Positions 1 to 7,982 of a stretch of DNA of 64,000 bases are shown one piece after another. The stretch covers positions 124,001 through 188,000 of the forward strand of contig NZ_FOKB01000006.1 in the NCBI RefSeq assembly GCF_900111895.1, written 5' to 3'. Source of the DNA: Pseudomonas simiae (GTDB lineage Bacteria > Pseudomonadota > Gammaproteobacteria > Pseudomonadales > Pseudomonadaceae). The notes beneath the pieces were generated by a model. It did not search any database. It saw nothing but the letters and a program-made list of their open reading frames with translations, and was not told the origin of the DNA. The translations under genes and the position numbers were made by a program. The first letter of the stretch is position 1; every line of letters begins with the position of its first letter.

Positions 1-449
1 CGGTGATTCACCACCGCCTGGCTCACCACCTGTACCGCGCCGGCTTGCCGCTGTTGGCGCGGATCAGCGCCGAGATCGCCCATTCGGCCACGGGGATCGA
101 TATCCATCCCGGCGCACAGATCGGCCCGAGCTTCTTTATCGACCACGGGACCGGCGTGGTGATCGGCGAGACCGCGATCATCGGCGAGCGTGTGCGCATC
201 TACCAGGCCGTGACTTTGGGCGCCAAGCGCTTCCCGGCGGATGAGGACGGACAGCTGCAGAAAGGCCACCCACGTCACCCGATTGTCGAGGATGACGTGG
301 TGATCTACGCCGGCGCGACGATTCTGGGGCGCATCACCATCGGCAAGGGGTCGACCATTGGCGGCAACGTGTGGCTGACCCGCAGCGTGCCGGCGGGGGC
401 GAATATCACCCAGGCGAACCTGCAGCATGAGGATGGCGCGCAAAAGTAA
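1..449 (+). CDS. Serine O-acetyltransferase, C-terminal part (5' end outside window)
   Basis: The reading frame enters from the left edge (codons in phase with position 3) and ends at 449, so only the last ~148 codons are visible. The protein carries left-handed beta-helix hexapeptide repeats and the segment IDIHPGAQIG...FIDHGTGVVIGETA. This segment is typical of serine O-acetyltransferases (CysE/EpsC type), which make O-acetylserine from serine and acetyl-CoA for cysteine synthesis. His in DHGTG is the conserved catalytic-site residue in that family. The missing N-terminus should hold the helical domain seen in full-length family members (about 250-310 residues). The EpsC-like subtype is inferred from the sequence style. 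Followed by an intergenic region without a clear terminator. Confidence 0.85.
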   Translation, partial: VIHHRLAHHLYRAGLPLLARISAEIAHSATGIDIHPGAQIGPSFFIDHGTGVVIGETAIIGERVRIYQAVTLGAKRFPADEDGQLQKGHPRHPIVEDDVVIYAGATILGRITIGKGSTIGGNVWLTRSVPAGANITQANLQHEDGAQK

Positions 450-597
450 CGAACCCGCACAATCCTCTGTGGGAGCGCGTATTTGTGCCAGTAATCGCTG
501 AACGATTTGCCTCCCGCACCCGTCATACCAGTCCTTGAGCTAGTGTAGGAATTATCTACCACTCGGCCCTGCGATTAGTCCCAGACCGCCTTCCTAT

Positions 598-627
598 GTT
601 TAACTTGAATGCTCGTTCAAGTTAAAC
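598..627. promoter_or_regulatory. BetI/TetR-like operator palindrome upstream of betT
   Basis: Perfect 12-bp inverted repeat GTTTAACTTGAA / TTCAAGTTAAAC with a 6-base centre (TGCTCG). The core TTGAA-N6-TTCAA resembles known BetI operators, in which the choline-responsive TetR-family repressor BetI binds near bet genes. It lies about 95 bp upstream of the betT start, so repression relieved by choline is the natural reading. No betI gene is in the window. Confidence 0.65.
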
Positions 628-666
628 CCGGTGGTTCGCTGCCCGCTCACAACAGGAGGCTTACCT

Positions 667-723
667 TTGCTGAGTCCGTTATTTACAGCCACATCTCATA
701 CCCTCGGGGTGCATCGTTCATGA
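667..723 (+). CDS. Possible 18-codon leader peptide overlapping the betT start
   Basis: The only strong Shine-Dalgarno in the betT leader, AGGAGG at 654-659, is 7 nt upstream of a TTG at 667 in a different frame from betT. That frame stays open for 18 codons and stops with TGA at 721-723, which overlaps the betT ATG (720-722) as ATGA. This geometry would allow translational coupling of betT to a short leader. The encoded peptide has no recognised motif. It may instead be chance; no betT-frame start follows the AGGAGG. Confidence 0.35.
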   Translation: MLSPLFTATSHTLGVHRS

Positions 724-2720
724 GTGCATCGTCCACCCCTACCAGCGGCCAAGTGCGCATGAATGCGCCGGTTTTCTACTTTGCCGCGACGTTTATCCTG
801 CTGTTCGGTATCACTGTCATCGCTATCCCGCAACAGGCCGGTGCCTGGCTGCTGGCGGCGCAAAACTGGGCGGCCAATACGGTCGGCTGGTACTACATGC
901 TGGCGATGACCCTGTATCTGGTCTTCGTGGTGGTCACCGCGCTATCGGGCTACGGCAAGATAAAACTCGGTGCCGACCACGACGAGCCCGAATTCAGTTA
1001 CCTGTCCTGGGCCGGCATGTTGTTCGCCGCAGGGATCAGCATCACGCTGTTTTTCTTCTGCGTGTCCGAGCCGCTGACACACCTGGTGCAACCGCCGCAA
1101 GGCGCACCGATGAACGCCGATGCCGCCCGCCAGGCCATGCAGATCCTGTTTCTGCACTGGGGCCTGCACGGTTGGGGGGTGTTCGCGTTTGTCGGCATGG
1201 CCCTGGCGTATTTCGCCTACCGGCATAACTTGCCGCTGGCGCTGCGTTCGGCGCTGTACCCGCTGATCGGCAAGCGCATCAACGGTCCGATCGGTTACGC
1301 GGTGGATGGCTTTGGCATCATCGCTACGGTGTTCGGGCTTGGCGCCGACATGGGCTTCGGCGTGTTGCACCTCAACTCCGGCCTCGACTACCTGTTTGGC
1401 ATCGCCCATACCCAGTGGATCCAGGTCGGTTTGATCACGCTGATGATGGGCGCCGCGATCATCGTCGCCGTGGCCGGCGTCGACAAAGGCGTGCGGGTGA
1501 TGTCCGACATCAACATGCTGCTGGCCTGTGCGCTGCTGCTGTTCGTGTTGTTCGCCGGGCCCACCCAGCATTTGCTCAACACCCTGATCCAGAACATCGG
1601 TGACTACCTGGGCGCCTTGCCGACCAAGAGTTTCGACGTGTACGCCTATGACAAGCCCAGCGACTGGCTCGGCGGTTGGACGGTGTTCTACTGGGCCTGG
1701 TGGATCGCATGGTCGCCGTTTGTGGGCCTGTTTATCGCGCGTATTTCCCGGGGGCGTACCATCCGCGAGTTCGTGTTCGGCGTGCTGCTGATCCCGCTGG
1801 GTTTCACCCTGGCGTGGATGTCGATTTTCGGCAACAGCGCCATCGACCAAGTGCTCAACCACGGGCTGGTCGCACTCGGCCAGTCGGCCATCGATGACCC
1901 GTCGATGAGTCTGTACCTGCTGCTGGAAACTTACCCGTGGAGCAAGACGGTTATCGCGGTCACGGTGTTCATCAGCTTCGTGTTCTTCGTGACCTCCGCC
2001 GACTCGGGCACCGTGGTGCTGTCTACCTTGTCGTCCAAAGGTGGCAACGCCGATGAAGACGGGCCGAAATGGCTGCGGGTGTTCTGGGGTGCGATGACCG
2101 CGCTGGTCACCAGTGCCTTGCTGTTTGCGGGCAGTATTGATTCGCTCAAGTCAGCGGTGGTGCTGACCTCGTTACCGTTTTCGATGATCCTGCTGCTGAT
2201 GATGTGGGGGCTGCACAAGGCGTTCTACCTGGAGTCGCAGAAGCAGATCGCCCAGCTGCATTCGCTGGCACCGGTCTCTGCTGCACGCAAGGGGCGTGGT
2301 GGCTGGCGTCAGCGCTTGAGCCAGGCGGTGCACTTCCCTTCGCGGGATGAGGTGTATCGCTTCCTTGAATCGACGGTTCGCCCGGCGATTGAAGAGGTGA
2401 CGGCGGTGTTCGTCGAGAAAGGCCTGAACGTGGTCACTCAGCCTGACCCGTCCAACGACAGCGTCAGCCTGGAAATCGGCCATGGCGAGGAGCGTCCATT
2501 CGTCTACCTGGTGCAGATGCGCGGCTACTTCACGCCGTCATTTGCCCGTGGTGGCATGGGCTCCAAAGAGATCAACAACCGCCGCTACTACCGTGCGGAA
2601 GTGCACTTGGCCGAGGGCAGCCAGGACTATGACCTGGTGGGCTACACCAAGGAACAGATCATCAACGACATCCTCGACCAGTACGAGCGGCACCTGCAGT
2701 TCCTGCACTTGGTGCGCTGA
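720..2720 (+). CDS. betT: BCCT-family choline/betaine transporter BetT
   Basis: A 666-residue inner-membrane protein of the betaine/carnitine/choline transporter family. These are cation-coupled symporters with 12 transmembrane helices, and BetT imports choline as precursor of the osmoprotectant glycine betaine. The signature Trp-rich stretch WAWWIAWSPFVGLFIARISRG lies near residues 323-343. After the last helix (~residue 520) comes a long cytoplasmic tail of ~140 residues, typical of osmosensing BetT-type members. The ATG at 720 matches the usual N-terminus (MSASSTPTSG); the frame is open back to 609, but that start lies inside the operator palindrome. The ATG itself has only a weak ribosome site, while a good AGGAGG serves an overlapping short leader frame. 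Followed by a strong terminator. Confidence 0.93.
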   Translation: MSASSTPTSGQVRMNAPVFYFAATFILLFGITVIAIPQQAGAWLLAAQNWAANTVGWYYMLAMTLYLVFVVVTALSGYGKIKLGADHDEPEFSYLSWAGMLFAAGISITLFFFCVSEPLTHLVQPPQGAPMNADAARQAMQILFLHWGLHGWGVFAFVGMALAYFAYRHNLPLALRSALYPLIGKRINGPIGYAVDGFGIIATVFGLGADMGFGVLHLNSGLDYLFGIAHTQWIQVGLITLMMGAAIIVAVAGVDKGVRVMSDINMLLACALLLFVLFAGPTQHLLNTLIQNIGDYLGALPTKSFDVYAYDKPSDWLGGWTVFYWAWWIAWSPFVGLFIARISRGRTIREFVFGVLLIPLGFTLAWMSIFGNSAIDQVLNHGLVALGQSAIDDPSMSLYLLLETYPWSKTVIAVTVFISFVFFVTSADSGTVVLSTLSSKGGNADEDGPKWLRVFWGAMTALVTSALLFAGSIDSLKSAVVLTSLPFSMILLLMMWGLHKAFYLESQKQIAQLHSLAPVSAARKGRGGWRQRLSQAVHFPSRDEVYRFLESTVRPAIEEVTAVFVEKGLNVVTQPDPSNDSVSLEIGHGEERPFVYLVQMRGYFTPSFARGGMGSKEINNRRYYRAEVHLAEGSQDYDLVGYTKEQIINDILDQYERHLQFLHLVR

Positions 2721-2735
2721 CGCTCAACTCCCCGC

Positions 2736-2762
2736 AAAGCCCCGTTCTACGGGGCTTTTTTA
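2736..2762 (+). terminator. Rho-independent terminator of betT
   Basis: Nine-base-pair stem AAAGCCCCG / CGGGGCTTT with a TTCTA loop followed by a T run, 15 nt after the betT stop codon. Confidence 0.9.
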
Positions 2763-2776
2763 AACTTAATTTCATC

Positions 2777-2846
2777 CGTCAAGGCGCTGTTTTGACGCGG
2801 AACTGTCATCTGGCCACTGCGTAATTGTGTGAAGCGTTTGACGCTT
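2777..2846. repeat. Two short inverted repeats in the porin promoter region
   Basis: CGTCAA (2777-2782) pairs with TTGACG (2792-2797), and AAGCGT (2832-2837) pairs with ACGCTT (2841-2846). Both lie within 105 bp upstream of the porin start and could be operator half-sites. The regulator is unknown. Confidence 0.3.
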
Positions 2847-2878
2847 TCATTTCAGCACAGTGACGGAGACCGGTAACA

Positions 2879-4228
2879 ATGAAGACGTTGATAAGCCCTA
2901 TGGTGGGTGCCGCCATGGCGAGCTTTATGCTGTCCGCCCACGCCGACTTTATCGATGACAGCCACGCCGATGTGACCTTGCTCAATCGCTACCTGAACCA
3001 GCAGGGGCGCGATGTGGTGAACAGCAACGCCAAGGCCCACAGCATTCGTGATTGGGGCCAGGGGTTCGAGTTCAACTTCAAGTCCGGCTACACCGAAGGC
3101 CCGGTGGGTTTTGGCCTGGACCTGCAGGCGTTCTATGGATTGAAGCTGGACTCCGGTGGCGACCTCAACGACAAGGATCACCAGGGCCGCTACCCCGGCA
3201 GCATGTTTCCGCTGGACAACGGCAAGTCCGCTGACCAGTTCGGTGTGTTGAGCCCGACGTTCAAGATGCGTTTCGCCCAGGATGAACTGCGTGTCGGCAC
3301 GCTCTACGGCAACAATCCGATACTCGCCAACACGGACGGGCGCCTGTACCAGCAGACCAACACCGGTGTGCAACTGGTGTCCAAGGACCTCAGCGACTTC
3401 ACTTTCACCGGCGGCGATATCTTCAAGACCAAGATCCGCAACGAAACCGGCGACCAAGGCATGATCACCGCCGGGGGCACCCAACAGAGCGATCGCTTCC
3501 TGTTTGGCGGTGCGGATTACACCGGCATCCAGAACACCACGGTCAGTCTGTGGTACTCCAACCTTGAGGATTACTACCAGCAGTTCTTCCTGGGCGCCAA
3601 GCGGCATGACGCCTTGTCCGTGGGCGCGATCGACACCGATCTGCGTGTGTTCCGCAGTTTGGGTGTGGGCGGCAACGCGGCTGGCGACAATGACTACGCA
3701 TCCTCTGGCCTCTACGGCGACGGCGCGAGCAAGGGACGCATCAACCAGACCACCGCCAGTTTGCTTGAGAGCTACAGCCTGGACGGCCATACCGTCGGTC
3801 TGGGTATCCAGAAGAACAGCGGTGACAGCGACTTCCCGTACCTGGATTCCGGCCTGAACAGTGGCGACAACCGCCAGGGGCCAGGCTCAGGCGCTGACAC
3901 TCCGGCACTCACCAACCTGCAATTGAACAAGTTCCAGCACGCCGGCGAGCGCACTTGGCTGGCGCAGTACAAATATGACTTCGGCAAACTCGGCCTCACC
4001 GGCCTGACGTTCTCAGCCGCCTACGCCCACGGCGATGACATCCGAACGGCGCAAGGCACCACCAGCGAATGGGAACGCAACGTCGCCGTGGCGTATCAAG
4101 TGCCCACCGGCTCTCTCAAGGGCCTGGGCGTTACCTGGAAAAACGCCCACGCCAGCCCGGATATCAGCGGCGCGACCGTGCAAGATGAAAACCGCTTCTA
4201 TGTCAGCTATGTCGTTCCACTCTGGTAG
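2879..4228 (+). CDS. OprD-family outer-membrane porin
   Basis: A 449-residue protein with a Sec signal peptide (cleavage probably after AHA, ~residue 22) and the OprD-family start of the mature protein (FIDDSHADVTLLNRYLNQQGRD). OprD-type porins are 18-stranded outer-membrane barrels that admit small substrates such as amino acids and carboxylates. The C-terminus ends ...FYVSYVVPLW, with the terminal aromatic residue used for BAM-dependent assembly. Length is usual for the family. It starts at ATG 2879 with GGAG upstream. The substrate cannot be told from sequence; position behind betT makes a quaternary amine conceivable, but betT has its own terminator, so this is weak. A terminator-like hairpin follows. 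Confidence 0.9.
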   Translation: MKTLISPMVGAAMASFMLSAHADFIDDSHADVTLLNRYLNQQGRDVVNSNAKAHSIRDWGQGFEFNFKSGYTEGPVGFGLDLQAFYGLKLDSGGDLNDKDHQGRYPGSMFPLDNGKSADQFGVLSPTFKMRFAQDELRVGTLYGNNPILANTDGRLYQQTNTGVQLVSKDLSDFTFTGGDIFKTKIRNETGDQGMITAGGTQQSDRFLFGGADYTGIQNTTVSLWYSNLEDYYQQFFLGAKRHDALSVGAIDTDLRVFRSLGVGGNAAGDNDYASSGLYGDGASKGRINQTTASLLESYSLDGHTVGLGIQKNSGDSDFPYLDSGLNSGDNRQGPGSGADTPALTNLQLNKFQHAGERTWLAQYKYDFGKLGLTGLTFSAAYAHGDDIRTAQGTTSEWERNVAVAYQVPTGSLKGLGVTWKNAHASPDISGATVQDENRFYVSYVVPLW

Positions 4229-4277
4229 GAAATTGCTGTAAAAAGGACGGGCAGACTTAAGCGATTCAGCTGGTTGA

Positions 4278-4314
4278 AAGGCCCGGGAATAGCCTTATTC
4301 CCAGGCCTTATTTG
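4278..4314 (+). terminator. Terminator after the OprD-type porin
   Basis: Thirteen base pairs with one mismatch: AAGGCC c GGGAATA pairs with TATTCCC a GGCCTT around a 4-base loop, followed by ATTT. It lies 50 nt after the porin stop and just before the ribosome site of the next gene, so the frame that opens upstream at 4274 is not its start. Confidence 0.7.
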
Positions 4315-4336
4315 CCGACGTCCAAGAGAGGATTCG

Positions 4337-5374
4337 ATGACTTACATTGCTGCCGAAAACCGCTATGAATCTATCCCGTACCGCCGCGTAGGTCGCAGTG
4401 GATTAGTGCTGCCGGCGCTGTCCCTGGGCCTGTGGCACAACTTTGGCGACAGCACCCCGATCGACACCCAGCGTGCCCTGCTGCGCACCGCGTTTGACCT
4501 GGGCATCAACCACTTCGACCTGGCCAACAACTACGGCCCGCCCTACGGCAGCGCCGAAATCAACTTCGGCCGTTTGCTGCGCGAAGACTTCAAGCATTAC
4601 CGTGATGAACTGATCATCTCCAGCAAAGCCGGCTGGGACATGTGGCCCGGCCCCTACGGCCAGGGCGGTGGTTCGCGCAAATACGTGCTGGCCAGCCTCG
4701 ACCAGAGCTTGCAACGCCTGGGTGTCGACTACGTGGATATTTTCTACTCCCACCGTTTTGACGCCGACACCCCCCTGGAAGAAACCGCCAGCGCCCTCGC
4801 CACCGCCGTGCAACAAGGCAAGGCGTTGTACATCGGCATCTCGTCCTACTCGGGTGTCAAAACCCGCGAAATCGCTGCGCTGCTGAAAGAGTGGAAAGTG
4901 CCGCTGTTGATTCACCAGCCAGCCTACAACTTGCTCAACCGCTGGGTGGAAAAAGACCTGCTGGACACCACCGAAGAACTCGGCGCTGGCGTGATCGCGT
5001 TCACGCCGTTGGCCCAGGGGCTGCTGACCGATAAGTACCTCAACGGCGTACCGGCGGATGCGCGGGTGAACCGTCCCGGCGGTGGTTCGCTGCAGGCCAA
5101 GCACCTGTCCGAAGCCAACATCGCCCACGTGCGGGCGCTGAATGAAATCGCCCAGCGTCGTGGCCAGAGCCTGGCGCAACTGGCGTTGGCCTGGACCCTG
5201 CGTGATCCACGGGTCACCAGTGCGCTGATTGGTGCGAGCCGGCCGGAGCAGATTATCGAGAACGTCGGTGCGTTGAAGAACCTGAGCTTCAGCGCGGAAG
5301 AACTGGCGGAGATTGATCGGTTTGCGCAGGAAGGTGGGATCAACTTGTGGGAAAAGCCATCTACTGCTGAATAA
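4337..5374 (+). CDS. gpr: Aldo/keto reductase, L-glyceraldehyde 3-phosphate reductase type
   Basis: A 345-residue AKR enzyme close in sequence to E. coli YghZ/Gpr. Shared stretches include ALSLGLWHNFGD, HFDLANNYGPP, KAGWDMWPGPYG and VDYVDIFYSHR. The AKR tetrad is visible as Asp61, Tyr66, Lys97 and His139. YghZ reduces L-glyceraldehyde 3-phosphate and methylglyoxal with NADPH, and a detoxification role is likely here. The start at ATG 4337 has GAGAGGA 5-11 nt upstream; the upstream in-frame extension would cross a terminator hairpin. The gene stands alone between that terminator and a REPIN. Confidence 0.88.
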   Translation: MTYIAAENRYESIPYRRVGRSGLVLPALSLGLWHNFGDSTPIDTQRALLRTAFDLGINHFDLANNYGPPYGSAEINFGRLLREDFKHYRDELIISSKAGWDMWPGPYGQGGGSRKYVLASLDQSLQRLGVDYVDIFYSHRFDADTPLEETASALATAVQQGKALYIGISSYSGVKTREIAALLKEWKVPLLIHQPAYNLLNRWVEKDLLDTTEELGAGVIAFTPLAQGLLTDKYLNGVPADARVNRPGGGSLQAKHLSEANIAHVRALNEIAQRRGQSLAQLALAWTLRDPRVTSALIGASRPEQIIENVGALKNLSFSAEELAEIDRFAQEGGINLWEKPSTAE

Positions 5375-5393
5375 CCTGGCGTAACACGGTCAA

Positions 5394-5482
5394 TGTGGGA
5401 GCGGGCTTGCTCGCGAATGCAGTGGATCAGTCGCTGAATCTGTTGACTGACACTCTGCCTTCGCGAGCAAGCCCGCTCCTAC
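5394..5482. repeat. REPIN-like inverted repeat
   Basis: Two ~24-nt arms, GTGGGAGCGGGCTTGCTCGC... and its near-complement ending GCCCGCTCCTAC, separated by ~40 nt. It sits between the convergent genes gpr and tauD. This is one of six such pairs in the window. Confidence 0.85.
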
Positions 5483-5502
5483 CTTTTGATCGCTGGTTGT
5501 CT

Positions 5503-6339
5503 CTAGAAAGGTACATCCCCAAGAATGGTCGCGCGATGCATCACCCGCCGCTGCGGCCGGTAGTCGTCCACCGCGTAATGCTGCGTCACGCGGTTATCCC
5601 AGAACGCCACGTCATTTTCCTGCCAGCGCCAGCGGATGGTGAACTCCGGGCGTGTTGCGTGGGCAAACAACAGCTTCAGGATCGCCTCGCTTTCCGCCGG
5701 CTCCAGCTCATTGATCCTGGTGGTAAACCCATCACTCACAAACAGCGACTTGCGGCCGCTCACCGGATGCGTGCGCACCACCGGGTGTGACAGCGGCGGG
5801 TTCTTCTTGCGGGTTTCTTCCCAGCGCGCCAGGTCTTCGGCGGTGTTGCCAAAGCGCTCCAGTGGGAAGGACTTGGTGAAGTCATGGGTCGCCGTCAGCC
5901 CATCGAGCAACCGCTGCAACGGCTTGGACAACGCCTCATACGCCGCAATCCCGCTGGCCCACAGCGTATCGCCGCCAAATGCTGGCAGCTGCTTGGCGCT
6001 GAGGACCGCACCGAGTGCCGGAGTGGGCAGGAAGGTCACGTCGGTGTGCCATACGGCGTTGTCGCGCACGTCGGTGACGGCGGTATCGAGGATCAGTACT
6101 TCAGGCTGTTCCGGCACGTTGGGGTAGATCGGGTGGATGTGCAGGTCACCGAAATTCGCCGCGAACCGTGCCTGTTGTTGCGGGTTGATTTCCTGGCCGC
6201 GGAAGAACAGCACTGAGTGGGTGAGCAACGCCTGCTCGATGGCGTCGCGCTGTTCGAGGCTCAGCGGGCGGGTGATATCGACGCCACTGATCTGGGCGCC
6301 CAAGGCGGTGCTCAAGGGGGTAATGGTGAGGCTGCTCAT
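5503..6339 (-). CDS. tauD: Taurine dioxygenase TauD
   Basis: A 278-residue Fe(II)/2-oxoglutarate dioxygenase. It hydroxylates taurine, which then releases sulfite and aminoacetaldehyde, feeding sulfur into cysteine synthesis. The 2-His-1-Asp metal site is seen as WHTD (His98, Asp100) and a C-terminal His in VTQHYAVDDYRPQRR, with the Arg of RRVMHR placed to bind 2-oxoglutarate. Length matches E. coli TauD (283). ATG 6339 is chosen; a TTG six codons upstream (6357) overlaps the tauC stop and would add MSDENS. Last gene of a tauABCD operon, 14 nt after tauC. Expression under sulfate limitation through CysB is the known behaviour of such operons. Confidence 0.93.
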   Translation of the reverse strand: MSSLTITPLSTALGAQISGVDITRPLSLEQRDAIEQALLTHSVLFFRGQEINPQQQARFAANFGDLHIHPIYPNVPEQPEVLILDTAVTDVRDNAVWHTDVTFLPTPALGAVLSAKQLPAFGGDTLWASGIAAYEALSKPLQRLLDGLTATHDFTKSFPLERFGNTAEDLARWEETRKKNPPLSHPVVRTHPVSGRKSLFVSDGFTTRINELEPAESEAILKLLFAHATRPEFTIRWRWQENDVAFWDNRVTQHYAVDDYRPQRRVMHRATILGDVPF

Positions 6340-6353
6340 ACTGTTCTCATCAC

Positions 6354-7190
6354 TCAATGTGCCTGGCCATGCCAGGGCACTAATTTACGCTGCAGGGCAC
6401 GCAGGCCCATTTCCATGGCGAAGGCGATCAGGGCGATGACCAGGATGCCCAGCACCACCACATCGGTCACCAGGAACTGCGCCGCCGATTGCACCATGAA
6501 GCCCAGGCCGCTGGTGGCGGCGATCAACTCGGCGGCGACCAATGTCGACCAGCCCACCCCCAGGCCGATGCGGACGCCGGTGAGGATGTCGGGCAGGGCA
6601 CTCGGCAGGATCACATGGCGAATCAACTGGGCACGGGTGGCGCCCAACGACTGCGCCGCGCGCAGCTTGGCCGGGTCGACAGTGCGCACACCGGTGGCGG
6701 TGGCGATGGCAATCGGCGCGAAGATCGCCAGGTAAATCAGCAGCACCTTGGACAGCTCGCCAATGCCGCACCAGATCACGATCAGCGGCAGATAGGCCAG
6801 CGGCGGGATCGGTCGATAGAACTCGATCAGCGGGTCGAGGATGCCACGGGCGATACGGCTGGAGCCGATGGCGATCCCCACCGGCACGGCGGTCAGCACC
6901 GCAAACCCCAGGCCCAGGCCGATGCGGCTGAGGCTTGCACTCAAGTGTTGCCACAAGGTGGAGTCCATGTAGCCCGTGGTCGCCAGCAGCCAGCCTTTTT
7001 GCAGTACGGCGGACGGCGGCGGCAGGAACAGTGGTTCGATCACACCGGTAGCGGTCACGGCCCACCAAATGATCAGCAAGGCGACCAGGGTCAGCAGGCT
7101 GATCCAGCGCGTGCTCAAGCTGCGACGCACGGGGATAGGCGCGTGCGCCGCCGGCTTGGCGGTCATGACGGGAAGTTCGTAGCTGCTCAT
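6354..7190 (-). CDS. tauC: Taurine ABC transporter permease TauC
   Basis: A 278-residue inner-membrane permease of the TauC/SsuC family with about six transmembrane helices. The cytoplasmic EAA loop is visible as AAQSLGATRAQLIRHVILPSALP, where the ATPase docks. An N-terminal ~30-residue cytoplasmic stretch precedes the first helix (WISLLTLVALLIIWWAV). Its ATG overlaps the tauB stop as ATGA, a sign of translational coupling. It should form a dimeric channel with TauB for taurine passed on by TauA. Confidence 0.93.
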   Translation of the reverse strand: MSSYELPVMTAKPAAHAPIPVRRSLSTRWISLLTLVALLIIWWAVTATGVIEPLFLPPPSAVLQKGWLLATTGYMDSTLWQHLSASLSRIGLGLGFAVLTAVPVGIAIGSSRIARGILDPLIEFYRPIPPLAYLPLIVIWCGIGELSKVLLIYLAIFAPIAIATATGVRTVDPAKLRAAQSLGATRAQLIRHVILPSALPDILTGVRIGLGVGWSTLVAAELIAATSGLGFMVQSAAQFLVTDVVVLGILVIALIAFAMEMGLRALQRKLVPWHGQAH

Positions 7191-7966
7191 GCGGACACCT
7201 GCCGTTGGGAGAACACTTTGCCCAACACGTGTTCGCGGGTTTCGATAAAACGCGGGTCGGACTTGATCGCCCGTGCCGACTCTCCGGCAGCGTAGCGTTG
7301 GCCGAAGTCCAGGCTCAGACGCTCGACGATCTGGCCGGGATTGGGCGCCAGCAGGATCAGGTCAGTGGCGAGGAATACCGCCTCTTCGATGTCGTGGGTA
7401 ATCAGGAACACTGGCTTGGCCGTGCGCCGCCAGACTTGCAGCAGCAGCTCCTGCATCTGTTCGCGAGTGAAGGCATCGAGGGCGCCGAAGGGTTCGTCCA
7501 TCAGCAGTACGCGAGGATCGGCAGCCAGCGCGCGGGCCAGGCCGACGCGTTGCTTCTGCCCACCGGAGAGCTGCCAGATACGACGACTGTCGAAGCCGGC
7601 CAGGTCCACCAGGGCCAGCATTTCCCGAGCGCGCACTTCACGTTGTGCCTTGGACACGCCGGCCAGCTCCAGGCCGAAACCCACGTTGGCCAGCACGTCC
7701 TGCCAGGGCAGCAGGGCGTCATCCTGAAACACCACGCCGCGCTCGGCGCTCGGGCCTTTGACCGGCACGCCATCGAGGGTGATGCGCCCGGCAGACGGTT
7801 CGACAAAGCCGGCAATCAGGTTCAACAGCGAAGTCTTGCCACTGCCGGACGGGCCGAGGGCCACCAGCAATTGCTGGGGCCCCAGGTCGAGTGAGATGTC
7901 GGACAGTACCGGTTCTGTGGCGCCTGGGTACTGTGCGCTGATGCGCTCCAGTTGTAGCAAGGCCAT
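7187..7966 (-). CDS. tauB: Taurine ABC transporter ATP-binding protein TauB
   Basis: A 259-residue ABC ATPase. Walker A is GPSGSGKT (residues 38-45), the Q-loop is VVFQDDALLPW, the signature is LSGGQKQR, Walker B is RVLLMDEPFGALD, and the switch His is in LITHDIEEA. The DALLPW sequence after the Q-loop is characteristic of the nitrate/sulfonate/taurine importer class. It begins 16 nt after tauA and overlaps tauC by 4 nt. It drives import of taurine across the inner membrane. Confidence 0.94.
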   Translation of the reverse strand: MALLQLERISAQYPGATEPVLSDISLDLGPQQLLVALGPSGSGKTSLLNLIAGFVEPSAGRITLDGVPVKGPSAERGVVFQDDALLPWQDVLANVGFGLELAGVSKAQREVRAREMLALVDLAGFDSRRIWQLSGGQKQRVGLARALAADPRVLLMDEPFGALDAFTREQMQELLLQVWRRTAKPVFLITHDIEEAVFLATDLILLAPNPGQIVERLSLDFGQRYAAGESARAIKSDPRFIETREHVLGKVFSQRQVSA

Positions 7967-7982
7967 CGCAATTAACTCCTGA

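Noticed and set aside
942..1862. 306-codon open frame on the minus strand
   Set aside because: Antisense to betT; rich in His, Asp and Gln without domain features.
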